Source of the DNA: Paragorgia papillata
Lineage: Eukaryota; Cnidaria; Anthozoa; Scleralcyonacea; Coralliidae
Direction of reading: 5' to 3'
DNA: 64,000 nt
NCBI GenBank assembly: GCA_035771165.1
Contig: JAWNZC010000421.1
Location: 845,001 to 909,000, forward strand
A program made the position numbers and the translations under genes. Below are positions 46,642 to 56,223 of the stretch, in pieces (within the stretch, counting starts at the first letter, position 1; each line of letters begins with the position of its first letter). A model generated the notes under the pieces. That model worked only from the letters and a program-made list of their open reading frames with translations, did not search any database and had not been told where the DNA came from.

Positions 46642-47626
46642 ATGGATGGATGGATGGATGGATGGATGGATGGATGGATGGATGGATAGATGGATGGATG
46701 AATAGGTAGATTAGCGTATGGATGGGAGTATGGGTGAATCTGGGTCGGTGGGTCGGTTGATGGATAAATGGATGGATGGATTGTTGAATGGATGGATGGT
46801 GAGTAGTTTGGTAAATTGGTTTGTTGATCGGTTGGTGAGGTAAGGTTGGTTGGTTGATTGGGCTGGTCGACTGTCTGGCCTGAGTGACGGACCGCCCTGT
46901 CGCCTATACTTAACGGTCGACCGACAGTCTGACTGGCTGAACCTGATTTCCTGCCTGCTAACTTCCTGCTTGAAAGAGGATTATATTTTTTGTTTGTTTT
47001 CAGCTGACGTTTGTGTACATTATTTTTTTGTCACACTTTTTTTACATTTTCTTTTCATAGATGCAAACTGACATTACTTACGAAGAGCAACTGCAAGAAG
47101 CTACAAGAAAGATTGTTCTGGACGCCACACGCAGTAGCTTAACATCAAATCAACGAGATGTAGTCCATCGCAACACACAAACATCACCTACAAAGACTAT
47201 AGGAGAACCGAGTAACGCTGTGTACACGTCAGATGCCGATGGTTCAACGATAGTTGACGATTCCATGTTCAATCGGAACGAGACGGTTAATATTGACAGT
47301 AGAAATGTGAAGAAGCCTGGTGTTCACGAAAGTAGTAACCGCTCGACACTCGAGACACCTTCGAAGAGATCACGAACGATAGCGAAGAGCCCCATCCACC
47401 GAGAATGGAAAACCATGCGACAAAGGGTTCTCAGTCTTACACAACAGGTTATTAGCGTTGCTTTCTGAATAACTGCCTGAGTCCATGTTGATTATAGTTT
47501 ACATAGTTAAAGCATTGCCATCGTTACTAATATTCCAGGGTCACCAGTGTTCTTCTCCTGAGGGTTGGCTTACACACATTTACGCTCCTGACTGAGAATT
47601 AAAAAATTTTCTTTGGTTGGTTTACC

Positions 47627-47660
<34 letters not shown>

Positions 47661-50600
47661 TTTGTTTGTTTGTTTGTTTGTTTGTTGTTTGTCTGCTTTT
47701 CTTTGTTTGTTTGTCTGTTCGTACGTTTGTCTGTTCGTGCGTTTGTCTGTTCGTACGTTTGTCTGTTCGTACGTTTGTCTGTTGGTACGTTTGTCTGTTC
47801 GTACGTTTGTCTGTCCGTACGTTTGTCTGTTCGTGCGTTTGTCTGTTCGTACCTTTGTCTGTTCGTACGTTTGTCTGTCCGTACGTTTGTCTGTTCGTGC
47901 GTTTGTCTGTTCGTACGTTTGTCTGTTCGTACGTTTGTCTGTTCGTACGTTTGTCTGTTCGTACGTTTGTCTGTTCGTACGTTTGTCTGTCCGTACGTTT
48001 GTTTGTTTGTTCGTGCGTTTGTCTTTTTGTTTATCTGTTTGTCTGTCTGTTTTTCTGTTTGTTTCTCTGTTTTTCTGTTTGTTTTTCTGGGGTTGTTTTC
48101 GTTTGTCTGTTTTTTCCCCCTATTTGTCTGTTTGTTTGTTTGTTTGTTTGTTTGTTTGTTTGTTTGTTTGTTTGACTGTCTGTCTGCCATTTTCTTAATC
48201 ATTTTGTAATTCGATTGATTTCTCAAATCTTTTCCGTATTTTCCCGAAAATAGACTTTCTTTCGGCGAGATACTGAAATCAACTCGAGTTGACTCTTTAC
48301 TTGTAGAGTCTGCTCGTTTGCCTGGTCAATTGCTTATTTTTTTGCCTTTGTTGATTTTGTCAGGTTGCAGCTCTGAAAGCTTCAAAGGAATCTCTTACGA
48401 AGTCAACGAATGAACAAAAATCAGTGAATGAGAAACTGCAGAATGATTTAACGCAATGTCAACAAAGATCAAAACTCTCGAAACAGACAATTGAGGTAAC
48501 CTTTAACATCTTCTACAAACTTCATGTACTATTTACAGAATGAGTGGCCGTTCTGTATCGAGGTATACAGACACGAGGCGAAGCCTAGTGCCTGTATCCC
48601 GATACAGAACGGACACGAATTCTGTAAAGTACTTCTAAAACGATCTATTTGGTAAGTTCATTGGCGTAGTAATTTTTCTAAAAAAACGTTGTCTAAGTGG
48701 AGAAAATCAAAGCTAAAGTTTATGTAAATCAAGAGGAATCTATATCCCATATATAGACCCTCATTAAACATGGATTTTCTTTGTGTTTTCCTCATGAATT
48801 ATTAATGAGTTTTTGAAGTAGAGTAAGAGACTCTACTTAAATTTATTTTTAATCACGAACGTCGTTTTAATCATGAATTTCGTGGACTCAAATGCAAAAT
48901 TTCTTTCATGTAGAGACTTACCAAAGAGTTAGAGGAAATATCCAGACAAAAACAAGCATTAGCTAAGACCTCCAAAGAATACAAGATACCATCGTATCCA
49001 ACAGAAAAACACCTCGAAGAAAGATTAAAGGTGATAATTTGTTACGGTATCTTTTCAGTAGAACTTTTATTACACGTTTTGTGTAAAATTTATGATTTGT
49101 GTAAATTCACGAGAGTGTGTAAAATTTATTCATGCGCCAACTTGTTTATCTTGCATAGACAATTGAGATCTTTAGAATTAGATGAACACCGGTTTTCATC
49201 TAATACCTGGGGTGGTATACGGTTTTAGCGTGTTTTACCTACTGTTTAATGAACGAGCAGGAGTGTTTTTATATCTGTTAAACCACGAACTGCGAGTTTA
49301 TTGAATGGCTTCAAAAACGAACCACTTGGTAAGTTCATTGGCGTAGTAAGTTTGAAAAATAACCTTGTCTAAGCCGAGAAAATCAAAGCTAAATTTATGT
49401 AGATCAGGAGGTATCTTTATCACATATAAAGACACTGATTAAACTTCTTTTGAATTTTCCTCATGAATTATTAATGAGTTTTTGAATGTAGTATCCAACT
49501 TCAATCCGGTGATTGAATGATCTATTGTAATTGGCTGATTATCTCTTGAATTTTTGAGATGGTCGGTAGCATAATTAATTGACGCCTAGACTTCTGTCAA
49601 GCTCTTCATTCCCTCAACTGTGCCTTGAAAACAATTTCTTCTTTTGGGCGTTTTCCTTTTTGATTTTTGCCACAAACTGGGATTATCTAGGTCACCTTAT
49701 ACCCCAACAAAAGCCTTAATCAAAAACCGGTTTTAGCACTTTATTGTCAAATAGGTTGATGTATTGTGAAATGTAATGTGAAACTATTTTGTGTGTTTGT
49801 TTGTTTTTTAGTTATCTTCCAACGAATGCTCTCGTTTGTCTTACGAACTTAAGAGTTCGAGGAAAACTAACGAGGAACTTCAGGAAAAGTTAAAGACTGT
49901 TCAAGAAAGGTAACTGCATGACCAAAGTAATTTTTATTTCTCACCTGAATGCACGCTATTGGTTAATAAGAAGGCCTATTATATGAACAAAGGTAGTTTA
50001 CGTAAAATTTAAAGCATGAGCAGCAGTGTTTTATTGGATTTTACTTAGATCTTAGATAAAGTAATAAAAGCTTGTACTGCGAATGTTTTGAATAGCTTCA
50101 AAAACTACCTATTTGGTAAGTTCATTGACATAGTAATTTTTAAAAATAACGTTTAAGCCGAGAAAATCAGAGCTAAATTTTATGTAAATCAGAAGGATAC
50201 TTTATCAGATATAAAACCACGGACATGGTACGGATTTCCTTTGTGCTTTCTTTATGAAGTATTAATGATTTTTTGAGGTAATTAGATGATGCAGCTTCTG
50301 CATTGCACTTTGCTTACAGGTAGTCCGTAGTCTTCCCACACTGCACCATAAATTCCATGACCTTACGTCCTTAGTATTACACCACAACCCAAATTATCTT
50401 ATATCTTTACACGTCTCTCTTCACTTCACCTTATATTATCACATATACTATATTATCACTTCACCCTATATTATCATTATAATATCACTTGTCCCTTCAC
50501 TCGACCCTATCATTTACTTTTACTTCTATGTACTGATTACTATGTACTTACAGAAACACAAGACAAGAACATACTCTGAACCAAAAGAAAGTGTTTGTTG

Positions 50601-53600
50601 AAGAAATGAGGTCAAGATTAAAAGTTCTTCAAGAAAATCTGGAATCTAAAGTGGATGAATTGGTAGGAACCTAAATTGTATATTTTATTTTATTGCGAAC
50701 TAACCACTTTCGCTCGAAACTTTAGAAATCTACGTTCAATAATTCCGCGTCGCACGTTATTTATTTATCAAGCTTAAATTGTTTTTACAGAAACAAGCTG
50801 AAGAGAAAATGCGTCGAATGACAGAGAAAGAAAATCAACGGAAAAACCAAGTGAGCTTTTGAACTTTCTATCTATTTTCGGATCAATCTCGTTCCCAGAG
50901 CCCACGTTCCCCACCCGGGAAACGAGAGAGTCTGGGATAATCCGTTTCAAATCGTTACGTTATTGGCTGAATAGTGAGCATGAGTTGGTCTGAAGTGACC
51001 GGAAGTAGAATTAATAAAACCAAAATAACAAAGATATCGGACGACAAGACTCCAGTGAAGACGTTGCCACGATCGATATCTTCGCGTGTAGATGCTGTAA
51101 TTCGAGCTTCGCCAGCAACCCCATTGACTTGTTTGGGGAAAAGTCAAACAAGGAGAACATACTATCCAGATTCCGCTTGGATATTTATGCATGCGTACCT
51201 CAACCGGAATAACAAGAATCCTGTGATTTGAAACGGATTATCCCAGAGTCTCTCGTTTCCCGCGTGGGGAACGTGGGCTCTGGGAACGAGATTGTTTTCT
51301 GATCTGTTATATCACTCGATCAGACCTAAACCTGAATCCGACATGGAGATCTGCGGAACTCAGATACTACTATTCTCAGTATTCCTGCCCAAATCTAATA
51401 GTTTTTCAGGATTATTTTTTTTCAGGTGTGAAAATCATCCCACGAAGGTTTTGTTGGGTTCTTGCTGTTCAAGCTGTCGTTAGATGTCAATTCTCAGAAA
51501 ATTCTGACTTTCAGAGCTCTAGACCGGATTCGAACCTGCAACTTTCCCAATCCTAGCCAGGGGTTCCCGGCTTGGATCGAATATTATGCCACTTTGTCTT
51601 GGAACAAAGGACAGCCGTTGTTCTACAATACTCTCTGTTCTATGGGAAAATGTCACAATGGCCAGTCCAAGCCTGAGAAGCTCCAACCATTAAGCCACTA
51701 GAAATCTGCTGGAAGACGGAGGTTGTTGGCTTAATTAGTTACTCAATGGTTAGAGAGTTTGGTGGCTAGCATTTCATTATTCACCATCAATATACTCTTA
51801 ACTCTTTGGCTTCGAAAAGGGTCGTAAACGACCCGGAACGTCATATTGTTGACATAATTAGAATCTATGCATGTTAAATATTGCACTAGAAAAGGCTTAA
51901 CGCATGTAACCATTCATTTTTAGGAAATTTACTCGCAACGTAAACTTCAGCAAATGATTTTGGATTGTTTGTCAAATTTATTTAGGTGCTAAAGGGTTAA
52001 AAGTAGAGTATTACATAATTTGGAAGATTACAGATTCCAGTCTTGTCTAGAGTTCAAGAGTATTAACATCTAGCGACGGCTTGTACAGCAGGGATTGACA
52101 AAACTTTACAAACTCCAGTGACTTACATTTGTGGAAATATCTTTTTCTAGATCGACTCCTTGAAACGGCACCTAGACGTGGAGGTGGGCCATCGGCAAAA
52201 GTTTGAACGGCTGCACGCGCAAGGACAAGAAGAACTGCGAAAGAAGGTAACAAAGATCTAAAAAGCTATTTTCTTCTGAAAATCTACATGTTTGGTGTTG
52301 TGGGAGAAACACACGCACACGCTTCCTTTGAATTAATTTAGTTCATGGATGTCAGATGTTGGGATCCAAGGTAACCGCGTTACCTGCAAGTGACTGGAGC
52401 TAACTGCAAACCTGGGTCAGAAGGTCTTGTGCACGCTAGAATAGTAGAAAATTTCAATTTTTCCCAGTATCTTTTTGCAATATTTACCGACCAGATTTAA
52501 TAGGTGTCGTATTTGAAGACGCAAACTCATCAACGTCAAGCCCTGAGTTATGTTTCCTATTGCCAAAATTGACTTTCTCAGGCCCAATTGCTCAAAAAGT
52601 TTCCCCCGGTGGCCCTGTCCCCCGTCGCAATTCGCAAGCTACGCGGTCCGGTTGCTCGCTTCGCTCGCAGGGCTAACTGCAAATTATTTTTGGTTACCTG
52701 ATTAGTTTGATAATGGCAAAGATATATAAGCCATTATGCACATGTGACGTCAAAATGTTTAATTTGCATATCAAACAAACTGAAATATCTCATATAAGCT
52801 TAGAAAGAATCATAATTAGACTATGTGTTCTCTACATTACTAGGCCCAACTTTTGTCGCAGGCTCAGTCTCTTCGACAGGAAGCAGAAATGGCGGTGAAT
52901 GAGATGGAAGAAGCAGCCAAAACTCAACTGCATAATTTGGCAAATCAGAGCCAAGTCACGTTAAATGCTATAGAACAACGTCTTACTAAATCGAAGCAAA
53001 AAATCGAGGAATTTCAGGTTGTCGTACGGGTACGTGTCCACCAGTGTTTTAATGGATTAAAAGTTGGGTGTCACGAGTCGAATCACGAGTTGAGTCACGA
53101 CTCGAATGACAAGTGGAATCACGAGTTGAGTCACGAGTCGAGTAACGAGTCAGATGACAAGTCGAGTCACGACTTACGAGTCGAGTCACGACTTACGAGT
53201 CGAGTCACGACTTACGAATCGAGTCACGAGTTACGAGTCGAATCACGAGTTAAATGACAAGTCGAGTCACGTGTTCGTAATGCTCAAAACATTAAACGTG
53301 AACCTTTGCAGTGGAAGGTTAGTGAAAATGGCCCTGGCATCAGTCGGTTTATTCTCAGGAAGAAAAACTGTATAGAATGATCTTGTCAAAACACTCTAAA
53401 ATTAAGGTTTATTCTGGCTAACGCCAGACGATTTTATTCAGCACAGGGAGAAGTCAAGGCCTCAAACATTTACTTTTTATTATGTTTTTGAATATCTTTT
53501 TTCAAAACCACCTCCTGTTGTTTTTAAAGACGTTAACGGAGAAACTCGCCGAGCAGATTGCCAACAGGAAGATAGCAATCAAACAGGAAACGTACAGAAG

Positions 53601-55403
53601 ATTTGAAGACGAGAAAAACAAAGCCTCCATGGTCCAAGCCTGTGAATTGGCTAGTTCGATCCTGAATATGTCAAAAGCCGACATCGATGAACTGCTGGAT
53701 GTTGACGTGTTAGAGGTAAGATTAAAATTTATCCATTTATGAAATTTAATTTTAGGAGCTTGCGTAGCCTATTATCAGATTTTACGGTGTCGCTCACTTG
53801 CTAATTTGATACGAAAAATATTACTGCTGTATTTTGTCAATAGTTTGTTCTTTAAAATCAGTGGTTTAAAACGTATGAACGTAAAAAGTATTCTTCCTGT
53901 GGTCAGAAAATTTTTAAAGATAAAAAAATGTGAAAAGAAGAAATGTGAAGATACAGTATACAGTAGAACAAATGTCCTAACTCCTAAATCTATATATTTT
54001 TTTAAGTTACAAGAAATTTAAAAAAATATAATACCATATAGCTATATCAGAACCTATATTGTTACCATGCACTGAATACTTTTAAATGATACTAAACAAT
54101 ATATACTTTGAATAAGGTTAGCATTTTAATGTTTTCACTTACTTGAAGTCATCATCAGAATTTGATGATGGTGTCTTCAACTGTTTGAAAAGTTGAAGTT
54201 AAAATTATATGTACCATTTAAAACATGAGCAGCAGTGTTTTATCAGATTTAAAACACGAGGCGATAGTCGAGTGTTTTAGATCTGATAAAACACGTACTA
54301 CGAATGTTTTAAATGCGTCAAAAACTATCCATATAATAAGCTCATATAGAAATCAATTTTGAAAATTGAAGTTGTCTGAGCCGCAAAATCGAAGAAAAAG
54401 TGCATCGAAAATAGCGAGCGTGTCTCTATCACATATAGAGACACGTCACGGTCATGATTTTCCATTGTGTTTTCCTCCTGAATTATTAATGAGTTTTTGA
54501 ACTTTATTTAGAGTATCTATTGTTTTGGGTCTTACACATGTAGGTATAAGCTATACTATAGGTTAAACAACTGTCAGTCTAGCGTGTGCAATACTACTGA
54601 AATTGGCAGGAAAGTTTGTTTTGCTTTTCGGTCTCCGGTCTCTGAAAGAAATCAACTTTTTCCATCCCTGGAAGTGAGAGCCACCATACTGTCTGATAAT
54701 CACGCTAGGCTGCTAGCCTTGGCGTTGTGTAATCTGAAGTATTAATGTTTCAGGATGAGGTGTCGTCAGGTTTTTCGCAAGAAGATGAGTGGAAAAGAAA
54801 AGTTGAACAAGCGTTATCAGAAGAGGTGCAATAGAACTATTTAATGTGCAATTTTCGTACACTAACGTATTTTGCGAATTTTGGTTGGGTAATTTGTACG
54901 ACGTGACACCCTGTTATGTCATGGCAACGCTCAGCCATGCTTTACAAGCTGCGCATGTAAATGGCGATGGCGATGATGATGATCAGTGGCGACGATGACG
55001 GTAATGGTGATGACTATAATGTTGGTGATGGTTAGTGATCGTGGTGATGGTAATAATCATGGTGGTGGTGATGATGATGGTGATAATATCAGTAGTGCTG
55101 ATGACGATGGTGATGATGATGATAGTGGTGGTGATAATGGTGGTGATGATGATATTGGTGATAATGGTGATGGTTGGTGGTGTTGACGATAACAACGACG
55201 GCGATTATTTTACAGTATACTATTATTTTATCATTAATTATGATTTTGTTATTAAATATTATTTAACATTATCTAAATTTGTTTTCCCATTTTTTCTCCA
55301 GGAGTCGTTTGCCGTTACATTGGTCCAAATCCTTCTTGATATAATCCAGAGCTTAATAACCCTTGAGAAAACAACTGAAGAGAAAAACCTAACGTTAAGT
55401 TGA
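33052..55403 (+). CDS. CNTLN: Centlein, centrosomal coiled-coil protein, 33 exons
   Basis: Exons as read: 33052-33076, 33881-33939, 34821-34909, 35305-35389, 35944-36008, 36376-36493, 37149-37230, 37350-37462, 37623-37658, 38006-38124, 38388-38497, 38755-38807, 39619-39681, 40045-40136, 40378-40429, 40994-41083, 41979-42094, 42948-43088, 43745-43845, 44307-44407, 45172-45239, 46260-46395, 47061-47447, 48364-48495, 48914-49030, 49812-49909, 50554-50662, 50791-50850, 52151-52246, 52862-53029, 53530-53715, 54754-54825, 55302-55403. All are GT-AG, phases join, 1146 residues. Almost entirely predicted coiled coil. Three blocks match my memory of vertebrate centlein: [19 protein letters not shown] near the N end, [12 protein letters not shown] in the middle and [17 protein letters not shown] near the C end. 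Centlein links C-Nap1 and CEP68 for centrosome cohesion. Start is the least certain part. Confidence 0.87.
33515..33745. repeat. TATAG pentanucleotide microsatellite flanked by TA runs
   Basis: TA repeats at 33520-33546, then about 25 TATAG units degrading to TATGG and TACGG. Further TA runs are at 33330-33390. Tyr/Ile-rich minus-strand frames here are artefacts. Confidence 0.95.
34046..34200. mobile_element. Small MITE with AGTGGC ends
   Basis: CAGTGGCAGAAAGTGGCAGCCCC at the left is mirrored by GGCTTTGCCCCC...TTTCCGCCACTGG at the right. Related to the CAGTGGCG-ended elements at 672 and 10359. Confidence 0.5.
34280..34640. repeat. Repeat family with AACACCAGACGATTTTACTC core, three tandem copies
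   Basis: Each copy has CTAACACCAGATGATTTTAC, then a CAGACATCCTAGGCAG-type block and AATGGGTTAA, then AACCCATTTTTGC and GAGCCAGC. Three diverged copies lie head to tail. Single copies occur at about 35610-35720 and 56080-56200, with fragments at 4317-4345 and 53407-53440. Confidence 0.65.
34821..35389 (+). CDS. CNTLN: Centlein exons 3-4: conserved N-terminal signature
   Basis: Residues 29-86. The [19 protein letters not shown] block with [12 protein letters not shown], then [16 protein letters not shown], is the stretch that most clearly identifies the family; Trp35 and Trp38 are its anchors. Exon 3 ends in phase 2 and exon 4 restores it with Arg. Confidence 0.88.
35036..35205. mobile_element. 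Foldback element in centlein intron 3
   Basis: AGTATAGTAAGGTTTGATATACTGCCG and GAGAACGTAGGAGTCTAGCG at the left are mirrored almost perfectly on the right. The apex contains ACGTGGAACGTCACGT. Confidence 0.8.
35944..42094 (+). CDS. CNTLN: Centlein exons 5-17: central coiled coil
   Basis: Thirteen exons covering residues about 87-456. Composition is Lys/Glu/Gln/Leu-rich with heptad spacing (for example [18 protein letters not shown] and [17 protein letters not shown]). No globular domain is seen. Exon phases alternate between 0, 1 and 2 and all join. This part is not by itself diagnostic; its position between the two signature blocks assigns it. Confidence 0.8.
36090..36325 (+). repeat. Hairpin-element family A copy, 5' decayed
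   Basis: Has ACGCGTACTGCGAATGTTTTG, AAGCCAAGAAAATCAAAGC, a degenerate second hairpin and a TCGTGAATTACTAA...ATGAG terminal segment. It lies in centlein intron 5. Confidence 0.55.
36785..37030. repeat. ACC/ATC trinucleotide-rich stretch
   Basis: Imperfect CACCAC, CATCAC and ACTACC units just before centlein exon 7; open frames are compositional. Confidence 0.8.
37675..37845. repeat. CTTCT pentanucleotide microsatellite
   Basis: About 33 perfect CTTCT units starting 15 bases after the exon 9 donor, followed by decayed polypyrimidine to 37945. Confidence 0.97.
39078..39200. mobile_element. Short inverted-repeat element
   Basis: GGTTAGACCGGTCAGTCCGG is mirrored by CCGGACTGATCGGTCTAACC. The interior includes GGGATGGTCTGACTGG. 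The surrounding segment, about 38900-39590, resembles 23730-24200 (TGATTTGAATACGG, CTGTACGAAAAC blocks) and is probably another decayed element. Confidence 0.55.
40460..40670. repeat. AACAACTTGTTA-type short repeat cluster
   Basis: Multiple overlapping ACAAGTTGTT / AACAACTTGTTA words in both orientations, with GTTGATAAC spacers. A smaller cluster of the same type is at about 17210-17345 in thrombospondin intron 2. Confidence 0.6.
41450..41873. mobile_element. Foldback element with AAGGCCTGGCCAAACGCTTT ends
   Basis: Exact inverted ends (GGCCTGGCCAAACGC... / ...GCGTTTGGCCAGGCC). The body consists of many TTCAACA / TGTTGAA words in both orientations, so nearly every part can pair with several others. 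A deleted relative is at 3350-3455. Confidence 0.8.
42236..42432. mobile_element. Foldback element in centlein intron 17
   Basis: AATATAAATACGTTTTGTGGAAAC at the left and GTTTCCACAAAACTGATTTATATT at the right bound a near-perfect stem through AAATATTTC, AGCTTTCGAAATTCGG and CTGATGAAGGC; the apex is ATAGATATTATT. Confidence 0.85.
42948..46395 (+). CDS. CNTLN: Centlein exons 18-22: middle block with SDSVWNEL motif
   Basis: Exons 42948-43088, 43745-43845, 44307-44407, 45172-45239, 46260-46395, residues about 456-638. A Ser/Pro/Arg linker ([17 protein letters not shown]) leads into [18 protein letters not shown], matching the conserved DSDAVWNELAYF-type block of vertebrate centlein as I remember it. 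The rest is coiled coil ending in a Lys-rich segment ([15 protein letters not shown]) that could bind acidic partners or microtubules (inference). Confidence 0.85.
43300..43495. mobile_element. Foldback element in centlein intron 18
   Basis: CAAATAGATTCCATTTTGCCG, TCTGTTCTGTTATAGATGC and GACGTCACAACGTGGTAAG at the left are mirrored on the right with few mismatches. The apex is about 35 bases. Confidence 0.8.
43880..44205 (+). repeat. Hairpin-element family A, full copy
   Basis: TTTAAAACATGAGCAG outer arm, then GTGTTTTTTCAGATC / GATCTGATAAAGCAC stem around ACACGAGGCGATAGCC, then the TCTAAGCCGAGAAAATC block and the terminal hairpin (TGATGAATTATTAATGAG). Confidence 0.7.
44515..44560. repeat. 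GTGT run followed by ~28-base G tract
   Basis: A pure G homopolymer on the + strand. Such tracts are assembly-sensitive and can form G-quadruplexes. Intronic. Confidence 0.95.
44775..45020 (+). repeat. Hairpin-element family A, partial copy
   Basis: The 5' hairpin is rearranged; AATGGCTTCAAAAACGA, a short TTTTAT/ATAAAA hairpin, CACGGACATGGTACTG and the terminal CTCAT/ATGAG hairpin remain. Confidence 0.6.
45265..45438. mobile_element. MITE with AAGCCCGGCATACACT ends
   Basis: Perfect terminal repeats AAGCCCGGCATACACT / AGTGTATGCCGGGCTT, with sub-terminal GAAACTTGTTTC and CATACACTGG words. It begins about 25 bases after the exon 21 donor. Confidence 0.8.
46470..46830. repeat. Compound GTTT, GATT, GGAT microsatellite
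   Basis: GTTT (46478-46540), then GATT (46540-46588), then GGAT (46615-46685) arrays in series, with decayed units to 46830. Intron 22 of centlein. Confidence 0.95.
47061..47447 (+). CDS. CNTLN: Centlein exon 23: long serine/threonine-rich exon
   Basis: 387 bases, residues 639-767, the largest exon of the gene. It begins coiled ([19 protein letters not shown]), becomes disordered and rich in Ser, Thr, Asp and Asn with NTQTSPTK and [12 protein letters not shown], and ends with [16 protein letters not shown], which restarts the coiled coil. S/T-P sites suggest phosphorylation (inference). Vertebrate centlein also has a large low-complexity central exon. Confidence 0.82.
47625..48178. repeat. 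GTTT-based 16-bp minisatellite with GTAC/GTGC
   Basis: GT run, GTTT run, then about 20 copies of GTTTGTCTGTTCGTAC with variants, then GTTT again. Cys/Val/Leu-rich frames of nearly 200 codons on both strands are period artefacts. Confidence 0.95.
48364..50850 (+). CDS. CNTLN: Centlein exons 24-28: distal coiled coil
   Basis: Exons 48364-48495, 48914-49030, 49812-49909, 50554-50662, 50791-50850, residues 768-939. Glu/Lys/Gln heptads with a short break ([15 protein letters not shown]). Phases 0,0,0,2,0 join cleanly. Introns between them hold three family A hairpin elements. Confidence 0.82.
48520..48818 (+). repeat. Hairpin-element family A, copy with alternative stem
   Basis: The outer stem pairs CCGTTCTGTATCG (48548-48560) with CGATACAGAACGG (48600-48612), and pairing continues outward through TTTACAGAAT / ATTCTGTAAA. 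The apex GACACGAGGCGAAGCC and the 3' body (TCTAAGTGGAGAAAATC, TCTATAT...ATATAGA hairpin, terminal CTCAT/ATGAG) are the family's. So the stem sequence is unrelated to the other copies but the fold is kept. Confidence 0.7.
49245..49487 (+). repeat. Hairpin-element family A copy
   Basis: GAACGAGCAGGAGTGTTTTTATATC, apex lost (short deletion), CTGCGAGTTTATTGAATGGC, the TCTTTATCACATATAAAGA second hairpin and the terminal hairpin. Closest relative is 63377-63665. Confidence 0.7.
50003..50280 (+). repeat. Hairpin-element family A copy
   Basis: TTTAAAGCATGAGCAGCAGTG outer arm, eroded apex, GTACTGCGAATGTTTTGAATAGC, then the standard 3' body ending TATGAAGTATTAATGA. Confidence 0.6.
50882..51293. mobile_element. 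MITE with CAATCTCGTTCCCAGAGCC ends, copy 2
   Basis: Same inverted ends as 30228-30617. The interior matches that copy in reverse complement (GTCAAACAAGGAGAACATAC, ACCTCAACCGGAATAACAAG), so the two inserted in opposite orientations. It starts about 30 bases after the exon 28 donor. Confidence 0.85.
51500..51745 (-). repeat. Possible tRNA-like SINE, reverse
   Basis: Minus strand has TGGCTTAATGGTTGGAGC (A-box-like) and, about 130 bases on, GGTTCGAATCCGG (B-box-like). The wide spacing suggests an insertion or two fragments. Confidence 0.35.
52151..55403 (+). CDS. CNTLN: Centlein exons 29-33: conserved C-terminal region and stop
   Basis: Exons 52151-52246, 52862-53029, 53530-53715, 54754-54825, 55302-55403, residues 940-1146. 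Exon 30 ([22 protein letters not shown]...KIEEFQ) and exon 31 ([27 protein letters not shown], in two pieces) match the vertebrate C-terminal block that ends in an ILN-S-sDLeeiLd helix. The short acidic exon 32 ([21 protein letters not shown]) and the final exon ([14 protein letters not shown]) close the protein with TGA at 55401-55403. The C terminus matters for centrosomal partner binding in vertebrates. Confidence 0.87.
53075..53275. repeat. GAGTCGAGTCACGA minisatellite
   Basis: Short imperfect units of GTCACGAGT and CGAGTTACGAGTCGA. Begins 45 bases after the exon 30 donor; coding read-through is artefact. Confidence 0.85.
54215..54505 (+). repeat. Hairpin-element family A, full-length copy
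   Basis: Left arm 54215-54248 (CATTTAAAACAT...GTGTTTTATCAGAT) pairs with right arm 54281-54314. The apex is AAACACGAGGCGATAGTCGAGTG. The second hairpin is GTGTCTCTAT / ATAGAGACAC with loop CACAT. Terminal hairpin is CTGAATTATTAATGAG. Confidence 0.75.
54960..55195. repeat. GATGGT/GATGAT trinucleotide array
   Basis: Imperfect GATGGTGAT units in centlein intron 32; Asp/Gly and Val/Met frames are artefacts. Confidence 0.9.
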
Positions 55404-55719
55404 ATTTTTTTATGTTCTTTAATTATTTATATATATTGACGCTTTTAGGTTCATGCGTCGCGAAGGCTGAATGTAATAATTCAAATACGAGAGGACTTTA
55501 CCGGGCTTTTAAAGTCCGAATGCTGTAGCCGAGCCTTTTTAACGCACCAGTGGGAATTTCAAAAGAACTTTGACTTCGACTGAAAACCACACAACGTTGC
55601 GATAAAAACGTAGCGTCAAAAATGTCGCGTCAAAACCGTACTGTTAAGAATGTCGTGTCGAAAATGTCGCATTAAACACATTGTGTCAAAAGTATCGCGT
55701 ATCGCACACCACTATAAAC

Positions 55720-55880
55720 GAACGGACGGACGGACGGACGGACGAACGAACGAACGAACGAACGAACGAACGAACGAACGAACGAACGAACGAACGAACG
55801 AACGAACGAACGAACGAACGAACGAACGAACGAACGAACGAACGAACGAACGAACGAACGAACAAACAAACAAACGAACT
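55720..55880. repeat. GAAC tetranucleotide microsatellite
   Basis: GGAC units then about 32 GAAC units. The minus strand reads GTTC. Confidence 0.97.
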
Positions 55881-56223
55881 CATTCACAGACAGCGCTGCT
55901 GACTTGTGACTAGTTAGGCTGCGCTGTGCAAGTTTTTTTACGTTGTCGAACGAAGAGAAGGCGAGGAAGACTTCGCTTTCATCACGGTTAATAGACTTTC
56001 TATTAACCGTGCTTTCATGTATTTGACAGTAAACGTCTTTATTTCAGCTGTTTGGGATGGGTACAGCAGATAGCAGAGCTTATTAACCCATTCTTGCATA
56101 ATCCGGCCAAGGACAGCCCCTTCATTGTTTTACTCTGCCAATACCAGACGATTTTACTCGTAGAGTAAAAGTAGCCATTCTTGGCAGACATGGGTTAATA
56201 CCACCACAGACTACTTCTTTTTG

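Noticed and set aside
47570..48226. Gln/Thr/Asn/Lys-rich minus frame of 218 codons resembling a prion-like protein
   Set aside because: Arises from a 16-bp GTTTGTCTGTTCGTAC minisatellite in a centlein intron; no promoter or splice support.
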